Shown here one piece after another: positions 37,394 through 45,515 of a stretch of DNA of 64,000 nt; position 1 is the stretch's first letter; every line of letters starts with the position of its first letter. Where the stretch lies: NCBI GenBank assembly GCA_949373145.1, contig CASICI010000029.1, positions 1-64,000 of the forward strand. Direction: 5' to 3'. Origin of the DNA: an uncultured Phycisphaerales bacterium (GTDB taxonomy: Bacteria; Planctomycetota; Phycisphaerae; Phycisphaerales; SM1A02). A program made the position numbers and the translations under genes. A model generated the notes under the pieces. The model saw nothing but the letters and a program-made list of their open reading frames with translations, ran no database searches and was not told the origin of the DNA.

Positions 37394-39804
37394 GATTCTT
37401 CCCTCAGTGGAGGCTTCGTCGGCGGTTCATTCTCGGTCGATTCAACATCATCCTCGATTCCTTCCTCGACGGGGGGAGCGAGTTCGAGGTTCGAGAAGTT
37501 CATCATCTCCGAGCGCCATTGAAGGAGGGGGGCGTCCTCGAACCGGAAGATACGGGCCAGAAACACTTCCGGAACGCTGCTGCGTCTGCTTTTGTATCGC
37601 TCCGCAGCCGCGTTGTAGCCTCTTCTTCGCGCACTGATCTCGTTTTCAAGCCCCACGATTCCCGTCATCAGCTTCTGAAAGACCGTGTTCGCCTTCAGGT
37701 CCGGATAGCGTTCCCGAATCGCGAGCATCTTCTTGATCGCATTCCGACTTGATGAATCATCCGTCTCGGAAGGTGCCTGGTTCTCGTTTTCAAAGCTGCT
37801 TCTCAACTCCGTCATGAGATTCTGGGTCTCGCTTTCATGCGACACGTAGCCCCGAGTGATGTTCTCGAGCTGAGGCAGGAGATCGAATCGTTTCTTCAGA
37901 GCCACCTCGATGTTGGATCTGGCCCAGAGGGTTCTCTGGCGAAGAAAGACCAGGTCGTTGTACAGCAGAAGGAAGATGAGCAGGATGACGGTGGTGATCG
38001 AGGTCGCGGCTGCGATCAACTGATGCAGGGCGCTCACGGTTCCCGTGAAGGACAACAGAAAGAGGATCGCCGTGGTGACCGCCGCGATGCCTATGGCGAT
38101 CATCCAGAAGGCCACCGAGACCTTCATGGTCTTGAGGCGTGATTCCGGAAGGTTCGAAATGATGAACGGAAGGTCCTGCGGATCCTTCTCTATTCTCAGC
38201 GAATCGCCGGTCGTGGGATCGATCTCTCCCGAGCCAAGGACATACAGGGGATCGCCTTCCCTGAAGGAGAGTTCCGTGTAGACCCTGTTTCCCTTGCTCT
38301 TCTTGGCTTTTCGACCGTTGATGACCTGCGCCTTTTCGGCATCGACGGGAATGCTCCCGGTCTCATCCTTGCAGAGAAAGAGTGTGCTTTCCACGCGATG
38401 TTCGATCGTATGGAGATGGCGATTCTTCCCGGACCCTCTCCATTCCTGCACGTGGTAGTCGAACCAGACACATGCTTCGTCGGTCAACGGTCCCGTGAGC
38501 GGTGAGGTGTCCACGTTGGCATAGTCGACCGTGCCGATGACCTCGGTGATTCCGATCTCCACTTCACTGCATGGAGTGCGCGGTATGTTCTCTATGAGTC
38601 GTTTGACCTTGATGCCCTTCATGCCCCACCTGATTCCAGCCAGGCCCAGCAGACTTCCGAGGGTGATCCCGAGTGTGGGCCAGAGCCAGAACGGTCGTGC
38701 CGGTTGGATCGTCTGGAGTTCCGCGCGGGTCCTGTCGGATGAGACGATCGATGGCGTCGGTCCCAGTCCGAGTCCCTTCGCCACCAGCCATTGCGGAAAA
38801 CGCTTTCGAATGTCCGCGGACCGTGCGCAGTAGCCCGCAAGCGAATCACGAATCAGCACGAGCCTCGGTCCCGGCGCCTGACTGGTCTCGGCCCTTGAGA
38901 AGGCGGCCGTGTCTGCCCAGTCCCCGTTCCACTGGACTCCGATCTTCTCGAAGCCTGCCTCGACGATTTCGGTTGCGGATTCGACCGAACTGGTCACCGA
39001 CTTCTGCGCGGCCTCGAGGTCGGAAGCCAGCATCAGCGTGCTTCCGATCAACAGGAAACCCGACTCGACGACGCCGACCACGATGACGAACGCCAGGGCG
39101 TTCTGGAATCTGAAGAAGAGCATCAGTCCCACGCATCCGCCACTGATTCCAAGAAGGCTCAGGCTCACCAGCAGCGAGGCGAACAGGCCTTTTCCGGACC
39201 GTACTTCGCTGATGGGATCGTCGGAGAGGATCGGGATGTATTCACCTTCTTCGTCGAATGTCACTGCGGGCGTTCCCAGGTGCTGGGAGACCAGGCCGAC
39301 GATCTTGATCGCATCACCTGGTTCGATCCGGTATTCGCTGTACCGCCGTTTGCCGCTCGTCTTTCTCCATGATCGATTGATGTAGGCATCGATCCTCTGA
39401 CTCGGCACGACCATGATTCGGTTCGAGCCGTCCTTGAGTTCGAAATTCACGAACGAGGTTCTGTCACTGACCGTGACCCAGCTGGTGTTTCCTTCCGAGT
39501 CTCGCGTCTCCTTCTCCTCGACGGCTCTGACCCAGAGAGAAGGTGTCTTCGTCCAGGTGGCTTTGAGCGTGCCCCGTCGCCCCGGACCTTCGATGGCGGT
39601 CGCGTCGCCGCTGGTCCGGATGGGACCTGGAATGGCAGCTTCCACCGGGGTGAGTGGAAGACGTTCCAGAATCCGGATGTTTCGCAGGGCGGAAAGAGAC
39701 ATCTGCTGTGCAACGAGGCCTGCCCCAAGCAGTACGGGAGCCAGGATCAGAAGAATCAACGATGACGTCGTGGACCGTTTCAGATTTCTGATCTCTTGGT
39801 TCAT
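37390..39804 (-). CDS. GIDE-domain / LemA-domain fusion membrane protein
   Basis: 804 residues. Residues about 50-190 and 410-560 each look like a GIDE (MULAN-type) module: TDEACVWFDYHVQEWRGSGKNRHLHTIEHRVESTLFLCKDETGSIPVDAEKAQ, then YTELSFREGDPLYVLGSGE. Between and around them are membrane hairpins (SLLVSLSLLGISGGCVGLMLFF; FWLWPTLGITLGSLLGLAGI). After a further pair of helices the C-terminus is a full LemA domain (about 620-790: YNDLVFLRQRTLWARSNIEVALKKRFDLLPQLENITRGYVSHE...VFQKLMTGIVGLENEISARRRGYNAAAERYKSRR). LemA and GIDE proteins are commonly encoded by separate neighbouring genes; here they are one chain. Function unknown, probably envelope organisation. It is coupled to the GAF-SpoIIE phosphatase. 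Confidence 0.8.
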   Translation of the reverse strand: MNQEIRNLKRSTTSSLILLILAPVLLGAGLVAQQMSLSALRNIRILERLPLTPVEAAIPGPIRTSGDATAIEGPGRRGTLKATWTKTPSLWVRAVEEKETRDSEGNTSWVTVSDRTSFVNFELKDGSNRIMVVPSQRIDAYINRSWRKTSGKRRYSEYRIEPGDAIKIVGLVSQHLGTPAVTFDEEGEYIPILSDDPISEVRSGKGLFASLLVSLSLLGISGGCVGLMLFFRFQNALAFVIVVGVVESGFLLIGSTLMLASDLEAAQKSVTSSVESATEIVEAGFEKIGVQWNGDWADTAAFSRAETSQAPGPRLVLIRDSLAGYCARSADIRKRFPQWLVAKGLGLGPTPSIVSSDRTRAELQTIQPARPFWLWPTLGITLGSLLGLAGIRWGMKGIKVKRLIENIPRTPCSEVEIGITEVIGTVDYANVDTSPLTGPLTDEACVWFDYHVQEWRGSGKNRHLHTIEHRVESTLFLCKDETGSIPVDAEKAQVINGRKAKKSKGNRVYTELSFREGDPLYVLGSGEIDPTTGDSLRIEKDPQDLPFIISNLPESRLKTMKVSVAFWMIAIGIAAVTTAILFLLSFTGTVSALHQLIAAATSITTVILLIFLLLYNDLVFLRQRTLWARSNIEVALKKRFDLLPQLENITRGYVSHESETQNLMTELRSSFENENQAPSETDDSSSRNAIKKMLAIRERYPDLKANTVFQKLMTGIVGLENEISARRRGYNAAAERYKSRRSSVPEVFLARIFRFEDAPLLQWRSEMMNFSNLELAPPVEEGIEDDVESTENEPPTKPPLREES

Positions 39805-39946
39805 GAATTCAGGTTATCTCATATGAAGTGGCAGAGCATGGTCCTGAAAAAACCGGTTTTAGACTGTTCCAGCACCTTCGCTCTCCCGATCCAAGAACTT
39901 CATCGCACATCGCTTCGTAGCAGGTTCAGATGAAAGGAGGCCTCTC

Positions 39947-40117
39947 ATGAGCCTCATGGACAGAGAGTACATGCGCCGGGATTCGAACTCATCGAGCTCG
40001 TCCGGATCGAGGAAGACACATGACGCCCGACTCGCCGGACTGAGTCGATCTGAAAGGATCTCGCTTGCCATTGGTGCACTCACGATCACCGCGTTGCTGA
40101 TCCTCGTGCTGGTCTGA
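39947..40117 (+). CDS. Small single-pass membrane protein (56 aa, not in ORF track)
   Basis: An intact ORF of 56 codons starts at ATG 39947 with a near-perfect AAAGGAGG 6 bases upstream. The product begins MSLMDREYMRRDSN, a DREYxR-type N-terminal motif I recall from small and rhomboid-type planctomycete proteins; it continues with a Ser-rich linker and ends in one membrane helix (LAIGALTITALLILVLV). It sits alone on the plus strand between two minus-strand operons. Too short for the supplied track. Function unknown. Confidence 0.72.
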   Translation: MSLMDREYMRRDSNSSSSSGSRKTHDARLAGLSRSERISLAIGALTITALLILVLV

Positions 40118-40126
40118 GCAGCGTCT

Positions 40127-42061
40127 TCATTCCTTGTTTTCGGATTGAAGCACGACCATCCTTCGATAGGCACCGCTGGTCTGCATCAGTTCCTCGTGAC
40201 GGCCGGTTTCGAGCACTCTGCCGTCGCCGAGCACCACGATGAGATCGGCATGCATGATCGTGCTCAGGCGATGAGCGATCACGAAGGATGTGCGCCCTCT
40301 CATCAGTTCGGTGAGACCCTGCTGGATCTTCTTCTCACTCTCGGTGTCGAGGTTGCTGGTGGCTTCGTCCAGAATCAGAATTCTCGGATCGGCGAGAATC
40401 GCTCGTGCGATCGCGAGTCTCTGGCGTTGGCCGCCCGAGAGCTTGAAGCCTCGTTCTCCGATCACCGTGTCGAGTCCGTCGGGTAGCGCGTGGATGAAAT
40501 CGTCCGCGGCCGCCAGTTCCGCCGCGCGGATGATCTCCTCATCGGTGGCACCGCGGCGGCCGTATCCGATGTTCGACCGAACGGTGCCGTCGAAGAGAAA
40601 GACGTCCTGCTCCACGATGCCGAGAAGTCTGCGATAGGAATCGAGGGAGATGTTTCTGATGTCCTCGCCATCCAGCAGGATTCTGCCGCCGGAAGGATCG
40701 TAGAACCGAGCGACGAGATTGCAGCAGGTGGTCTTGCCCGCACCCGATCGCCCGACCAGGGCGACCAGTGACCCCGGCTCGACGTTGAAACTGATGCCTT
40801 CAAGCGCGGGCATGTCCGAGTCCGGGTAGTTGAAACTCAGATTCTCAAGCGTCATTCGACCTTCGACCTGTGCGGAAACGATCTCCCGGGCACCTTCGAC
40901 ATCCGGCATCTCCCTGGGTTCCTCGACGAGATCGAGGACCCGGTCCAGACCGGCGAGATTGGTCTGGAACATCGTGGCGCTGTTCGCCAGCGTTTCAATG
41001 GGGCCGAAGAGCATCGCGAGGTAGGCGAGAAACATGACAAGGTCGCCGGTCGTGATCGTCCCATCGATCACCTGCTTTCCGCCGAACCACAGAAGGGCGG
41101 CGGATGCCATGGGAAGCAGCAGACTCCAGGCGAGTTCGACGCCGCGCGCCCACCACCACACGTAGATCTCCTTGCGAAGCATCACGTGGTTGCCGGTCAC
41201 GTATCGACTTGATTCCGAGCGACTTCGAGCGAATCCTCGAACCACTCTCATGCCGCCGAAGGATTCGGTGGCATGCGAGTCGATCTCCTGGCGTTGCATG
41301 CGGATGTCCCGATACATGGGGCGTATCCGACCGATCCATGTCCGGTGCGTGTACCAGATCAAGGGAAAGAGGGCGACGGCACCGACCAGCAGCCGCCAAT
41401 CGACGAATGCCAGAACCGCGAGCGAACCAAGCAACTGGATGATCGCTCGCCACGGGTTGTAGATCATCCCGAAGACGAGATCGGCGACACCGCCGGCATC
41501 TTCACGGATGAGGCTGGTGGCGCCACCCGAGGTGAGTTCCTGGACCTTGTGCAGCGGAAGTTTCGAGGCATGGTCGAAGGCTTCATGGCGCATGGATGAT
41601 TGCAGACGTTTCACCGTCTGAGTCGCCTTCCAGCGGCCGGTGATTCCCAGCAACGTCGAAAGGACGGAGACCACCACCACGATTCCAACGAGGATCAACA
41701 GTTGGTCGACCGGAGTCTTGGGAATGCTTTCGCTTCCCGGAACCAGTCTGATCAACGTCGCCGGGAGCGGCTCTCCGTTGAAGACCTGGTCGACCGCGAA
41801 TTTGGTGACGACCGGTGGGATGAGTGCCAGCATCGTCGCGATCGTGAGGGTGCCGAGTGCGATCGCCATCGAACCTCGATACGGGGCCAGGCGGCCGAGA
41901 AAGGTTCTGAACAGTTCGCCGAAGGATCTCGTGCGCTGTGCGCTGCGCTCCTGGGAATGCAAGGACACGACCTTGTCCTTGCGCCTGGTGAGAGCCTTCT
42001 TCTTCAAATTCTCCTGGTACTTCTTGAATCTCATCCGTGAGGAGCGTGTGTGGGGGGTCAT
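40127..42061 (-). CDS. ABC exporter, MsbA-like (TMD-NBD half transporter)
   Basis: 644 residues from ATG 42061, which overlaps the rlmN stop (ATGA). Six membrane helices in residues about 60-360, then an ATPase domain with Walker A GRSGAGKTT (near 440), Q-loop VEQDVFLFDGTV, signature LSGGQRQRLAIARA, Walker B ILILDEATS and H-loop AHR. Composition fits lipid A/lipid flippase MsbA or a multidrug exporter. Co-transcription with the LAB_N gene and other LPS genes in the window favours lipid export, by inference. Confidence 0.88.
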   Translation of the reverse strand: MTPHTRSSRMRFKKYQENLKKKALTRRKDKVVSLHSQERSAQRTRSFGELFRTFLGRLAPYRGSMAIALGTLTIATMLALIPPVVTKFAVDQVFNGEPLPATLIRLVPGSESIPKTPVDQLLILVGIVVVVSVLSTLLGITGRWKATQTVKRLQSSMRHEAFDHASKLPLHKVQELTSGGATSLIREDAGGVADLVFGMIYNPWRAIIQLLGSLAVLAFVDWRLLVGAVALFPLIWYTHRTWIGRIRPMYRDIRMQRQEIDSHATESFGGMRVVRGFARSRSESSRYVTGNHVMLRKEIYVWWWARGVELAWSLLLPMASAALLWFGGKQVIDGTITTGDLVMFLAYLAMLFGPIETLANSATMFQTNLAGLDRVLDLVEEPREMPDVEGAREIVSAQVEGRMTLENLSFNYPDSDMPALEGISFNVEPGSLVALVGRSGAGKTTCCNLVARFYDPSGGRILLDGEDIRNISLDSYRRLLGIVEQDVFLFDGTVRSNIGYGRRGATDEEIIRAAELAAADDFIHALPDGLDTVIGERGFKLSGGQRQRLAIARAILADPRILILDEATSNLDTESEKKIQQGLTELMRGRTSFVIAHRLSTIMHADLIVVLGDGRVLETGRHEELMQTSGAYRRMVVLQSENKE

Positions 42062-43149
42062 GAGGCTGTTTTTCTTCCCGGTCTTCGTTGTCTTCTGATC
42101 TCTGGATTTCCCAGCTGACCGCACGCGGCCATCACGTCACGGCCCTTGGTGCCGCGTCGCTTGGTGAACTGTCCGTTGGCGGTCGCTCGTCCCACGAAAG
42201 CGTCGACCGAAGTCTCGGTCGGCGCCGACCAGGGTGACTCTCTTCGAGGATTGTATGGGATCACGTTCAAGGAGCAACGAAGGGGTTCGAGCCACCGACA
42301 GAGTCTGTCGCACTGGTCGAGTGAATCGTTGACTCCGGGAATCAGCACGTATTCGATGAGCAGGGCGGAACCACCTCGAAGCGGAAATTCAAGAAGCGCG
42401 TCCTGCAAGGCTTCCAGATTCATGGCTCGATTGATCGGCATCAGTTCGTTTCGCACCTCGTCATCCGGAGCATTCACCGACACCGCAAGATTCAATCGGT
42501 GGAAACCGTCTTCGGCGACCAGTTCGGACAGGCGGCGAATTCCGTCGATTCGACCCACCGTGGAGATCGTGATCTTCGAACTGGGGATCGAGGGACCGTT
42601 GTGATCGGTCAAGACCCTGATGGCTGCGATCACCTCCTCGATGTTGTCCATCGGTTCCCCCATTCCCATGAAGACGATGTTGTTGATCTCCTCACCGACC
42701 ACATGCCTGGCCGCGAACCACTGAGCGACGATCTGCGCCGCGGAGAGGTTGCGAATCAGGCCCATCTGAGCCGTTTCGCAGAAGTCACAACCCATCGCGC
42801 AACCGATCTGGCTCGAGACGCAGAGGGTCCGGGTTCGACGCCCGCCTCTGCCCTGCATCGGAATCATGACCGATTCGGTCTCATGTGGAACCTCTCGCCC
42901 GGCACCCAGGCGAAGCGTGAACTTGATGGTTTCGCCCTCCACCTCACGGGTGCCCATCGGCATGTCTTCGAGTGCGAACCACCCACCTTCGCGTCGACCC
43001 TCTCGATAGAAGGCACGGTAGGCGGCGAGTGAATCGATTGTCGGAATGCCAAGGTCCGTTGAATGGTTCACGAACGCTTCACTGGTCAACCCCAGGATCG
43101 AGGGACCTCGGCTTTCGGGGCAGGTGCTTTCGGGTGCCTTCGAGCTCAT
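42058..43149 (-). CDS. rlmN: 23S rRNA / tRNA adenine-C2 methyltransferase RlmN
   Basis: 363 residues, radical SAM. The [4Fe-4S] motif CAMGCDFC (CxxxCxxC) is near residue 118. The conserved methyl-carrying Cys is in VMAACGQLG near the C-terminus, and the ETESVMIP and FMGMGEPMDN motifs are diagnostic of the family. It methylates C2 of A2503 in 23S rRNA and A37 in some tRNAs. Overlaps both neighbours by ATGA, making a tight LAB_N-rlmN-ABC operon. Start ATG 43149. Confidence 0.93.
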   Translation of the reverse strand: MSSKAPESTCPESRGPSILGLTSEAFVNHSTDLGIPTIDSLAAYRAFYREGRREGGWFALEDMPMGTREVEGETIKFTLRLGAGREVPHETESVMIPMQGRGGRRTRTLCVSSQIGCAMGCDFCETAQMGLIRNLSAAQIVAQWFAARHVVGEEINNIVFMGMGEPMDNIEEVIAAIRVLTDHNGPSIPSSKITISTVGRIDGIRRLSELVAEDGFHRLNLAVSVNAPDDEVRNELMPINRAMNLEALQDALLEFPLRGGSALLIEYVLIPGVNDSLDQCDRLCRWLEPLRCSLNVIPYNPRRESPWSAPTETSVDAFVGRATANGQFTKRRGTKGRDVMAACGQLGNPEIRRQRRPGRKTAS

Positions 43150-43784
43150 GAACCATCGCCTTCCAGGGCCGGTTCAGGATCGGCGTCGTTCTGAATCTCC
43201 GCAGACGGTTGGTGCGTGGTGCGACGACCGTAGATGAGGGAGAGGTTCCTCAGATAGATGAACCAACCAAGCCCTTGCCCGAGTATCCCCACGATGTCCT
43301 TGCGCCAGATGAAATAGACCAGCAGCATGGAGGCGCCCATCAGTGACAGCCACCAGAAGGCCACCGGCACCGTGGAGCGGCCTCGTCGTTCACTGACCAT
43401 CCATTGGACGACCATCCTGCCGGTGAACAAGGCCTGTCCCAGCAAGCCCACCAGGACCCAGGCGATGCCGATCGGACTGGTGATGTTGAACAGGCGATTG
43501 ATGAAATCGCGTCCCTGCTCTCTCTGGAAGTGTCGCTTGGCGAATTGGAGGGGCGTGAGCGTCTCGAAGGTGCCGTCCGGCTGCTCCAGACGGTAGACGA
43601 GTGTTCCGTCCTCCTGCTCCAGAAGGGAGATGTTCTCGCCCCATCCCTTGATTTCTATGGAAGCCGAACTCCGGTCCTCTTGGAACGATGGGAGGGGCCC
43701 CGCGTCGACACCTGAACCCATGACCAGGATCGTCAACATGGTCAGGGCCATCAGCAGGGTTGTGGGTGTGTTTGGGGGTGACAT
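43146..43784 (-). CDS. Lipid A biosynthesis N-terminal (LAB_N) domain membrane protein
   Basis: About 212 residues from ATG 43784 (MSPPNTPTTLLMALTM), preferred over the track start because it begins at the signal peptide. After a periplasmic stretch (about 25-95) with a SIEIKGWGENISLLEQEDGTLVYRLE segment come three helices with the LAB_N signature (LVGLLGQALFTGRMVVQWMVSERRGRSTVPVAFWWLSLMGASMLLVYFIWRKDIVGILGQGLGWFIYLRNL). LAB_N proteins are linked to lipid A and glycolipid modification. First gene of the operon with rlmN and the ABC exporter. Confidence 0.85.
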   Translation of the reverse strand: MSPPNTPTTLLMALTMLTILVMGSGVDAGPLPSFQEDRSSASIEIKGWGENISLLEQEDGTLVYRLEQPDGTFETLTPLQFAKRHFQREQGRDFINRLFNITSPIGIAWVLVGLLGQALFTGRMVVQWMVSERRGRSTVPVAFWWLSLMGASMLLVYFIWRKDIVGILGQGLGWFIYLRNLSLIYGRRTTHQPSAEIQNDADPEPALEGDGS

Positions 43785-43898
43785 CGCGTGGTGATCCGAT
43801 TCGGCAAGTGGGCGCTCCGAACATGGTATCACCTGCGATCAAGGCGCTAGACTATTCAAACCAACTCCTCCTTCAGAACCTGCATCAAGAGCACGCTC

Positions 43899-44297
43899 AT
43901 GCACATGCGCAACCCCGGTCATTCACACGGTCCACCCACCGTTCCCGTCAAATTCATCCTCGAGGACCCGGAGGGTCTCACCGAGACCGACCAGACCGAA
44001 TGGAACCTGATGGGGGGCGTCGGGGAGACCCTGCTGGAACTCGCCGTCGAGAAGGGCATCAACATCGAGCATGCCTGCGGGGCGGTCTGTGCCTGTTCCA
44101 CCTGCCACGTCTATCTCGAGAAGGGCGAGGGCTCCATCTCCGAAGCCGATGAGGATGAAGAGGACAGGGTCGAAGAGGCCCCGGGCCTGCAGATCAATTC
44201 CCGTCTCGCCTGTCAATGCACCATCGAAGGCGAGGGGCCCATCGAGGTCCGTGTTCCTTCGTGGAACCGAAATGCCATCAAGGAAGTTCCGCACTGA
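43899..44297 (+). CDS. fdx: Adrenodoxin-type [2Fe-2S] ferredoxin
   Basis: 132 residues. The cluster ligands follow the Isc-type pattern: C60-x5-C66-x2-C69 (HACGAVCACSTCHVYL) and a fourth Cys in LACQC near 103. The region SEADEDEEDRVEEAPGLQINSRLACQ is typical of Fdx/adrenodoxin. It serves as an electron donor in Fe-S cluster assembly. An extended His/Pro-rich N-terminus (MHMRNPGHSHGPP) precedes the fold. No good Shine-Dalgarno. Followed by iscX, reproducing the fdx-iscX order of the proteobacterial isc operon. Confidence 0.92.
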   Translation: MHMRNPGHSHGPPTVPVKFILEDPEGLTETDQTEWNLMGGVGETLLELAVEKGINIEHACGAVCACSTCHVYLEKGEGSISEADEDEEDRVEEAPGLQINSRLACQCTIEGEGPIEVRVPSWNRNAIKEVPH

Positions 44298-44301
44298 TTG
44301 G

Positions 44302-44532
44302 ATGTGTGTCATGAACGACAACGGCGGAGCGTACCACTGGCTCGATGTGACTCGGATCGCCGAGGAGCTCACCGATGCTCACCCCGACTGCGACCCTGCG
44401 GCCATCACGTTCCCGGAACTGATGGCCCTGGTGCGAGCGCTTCCAGGATTCGAGGAGCGTCCCGGACACGCGTGCAACGAACGGATTCTCGAGGCCATCC
44501 AACAGGGATGGATCGAGGAGAGCGCTGAATGA
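44302..44532 (+). CDS. iscX: Fe-S cluster assembly protein IscX
   Basis: 73-76 residues (ATG 44302 or 44311), hidden in the track inside ORF 44071-44532. The sequence YHWLDVTRIAEELTDAHPDCDPAAITFPELMALVRALPGFEERPGHACNERILEAIQQGWIEE matches IscX/YfhJ throughout, including the acidic face (AHPDCDP) and the NERILEAIQ.W helix. IscX binds IscS and iron and tunes cluster assembly. It begins 4 bases after the fdx stop and its stop overlaps the next gene (ATGA). Confidence 0.9.
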   Translation: MCVMNDNGGAYHWLDVTRIAEELTDAHPDCDPAAITFPELMALVRALPGFEERPGHACNERILEAIQQGWIEESAE

Positions 44533-45515
44533 CGGTCTACGCCGCGTGCTGCCAGACGGCATTCGAGTGCCCGGGCCACCGTGATCAGATCGCCTCGCGG
44601 GTCGATCGGATGCTTGAGATGGCCGATGGTGCCATCAAGGGCTACGCACCGTTTCACGACATCCGACTCATCGTGTTTCCTGAATTCGCTCATGCCGCAC
44701 CGATTCATCCGACGGTCGAGGCACTGGAGCGTGATCTCGCGGTCGAGATGCCGAACGAGCACATCGATCGGTACACCCGGTTCTGTGCCGAGCGTGGCGT
44801 CTGGATTCAGACCGGAAGCTTCATCGAACGAGACCCGGCTCATCCCGGCGTCCTCTTCAACAGCACCGCACTGGTCGGACCGGAAGGTCTCCTTTCGGTC
44901 TACCGCAAGGTCAATCCCTGGATTCCCTGGGAGCTGCATGCGAGCCCTCACGATCTCCCTGCCTATGACCGGAACCCCTTTCCCGTGGTGGAGACCGAGA
45001 TCGGACGCATCGGATGCGCCATCTGCTACGACTGGTTGTTTCCCGAAACGATTCGTCAGCTCGCCTTCAACGGCGCCGAGATCCTGATTCGAGTGAGCGC
45101 CTACATGGATCCCTGGGGGGCGACCGCTCCCATGGATTGGTGGACACTCTTCAATCGGGCACGAGCCGTGGAGAACACCGCCTTGGTGGTCGCCTGCAAT
45201 CAAGGCGCGTCTCTGGCGCAATACGGACCATTCTCCTGGCCGGGAGGCAGCATGTTGGTCGACTGGGACGGGCGAATCCTCAGTCAGGCCTCTGCCGGAC
45301 CCGGAGAACAGATCGTGGTCGGTCCTCTCGATGTGACGACGCTTCGCAAGGAGCGTGAACGCCGGCAAGGACATGACATGCGCGGCCATCTTCGAAGCGA
45401 GGTTCACACGTATCTGAACGAACCCCATCTGGCACCCGCGGATGGTTGTCCTGCTCCCGATGAACTGGCGGCTCGCATCGCTCGTTCGAAGGACGGGCTT
45501 GGAAAGGAATCCTGA
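44529..45515 (+). CDS. Carbon-nitrogen hydrolase (nitrilase superfamily)
   Basis: 328 residues. The Glu-Lys-Cys triad is visible: Glu in VFPEFAH, Lys in VYRKVNPW, Cys in CAICYDWLFPE (near 166). It hydrolyses an amide or nitrile; the exact substrate (aliphatic amide, N-carbamoyl compound) is open. The protein is cytoplasmic. ATG overlaps the iscX stop, and its own stop overlaps the next gene (TGATG), so it bridges the Fe-S pair and the surface-protein operon. Confidence 0.87.
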   Translation: MTVYAACCQTAFECPGHRDQIASRVDRMLEMADGAIKGYAPFHDIRLIVFPEFAHAAPIHPTVEALERDLAVEMPNEHIDRYTRFCAERGVWIQTGSFIERDPAHPGVLFNSTALVGPEGLLSVYRKVNPWIPWELHASPHDLPAYDRNPFPVVETEIGRIGCAICYDWLFPETIRQLAFNGAEILIRVSAYMDPWGATAPMDWWTLFNRARAVENTALVVACNQGASLAQYGPFSWPGGSMLVDWDGRILSQASAGPGEQIVVGPLDVTTLRKERERRQGHDMRGHLRSEVHTYLNEPHLAPADGCPAPDELAARIARSKDGLGKES

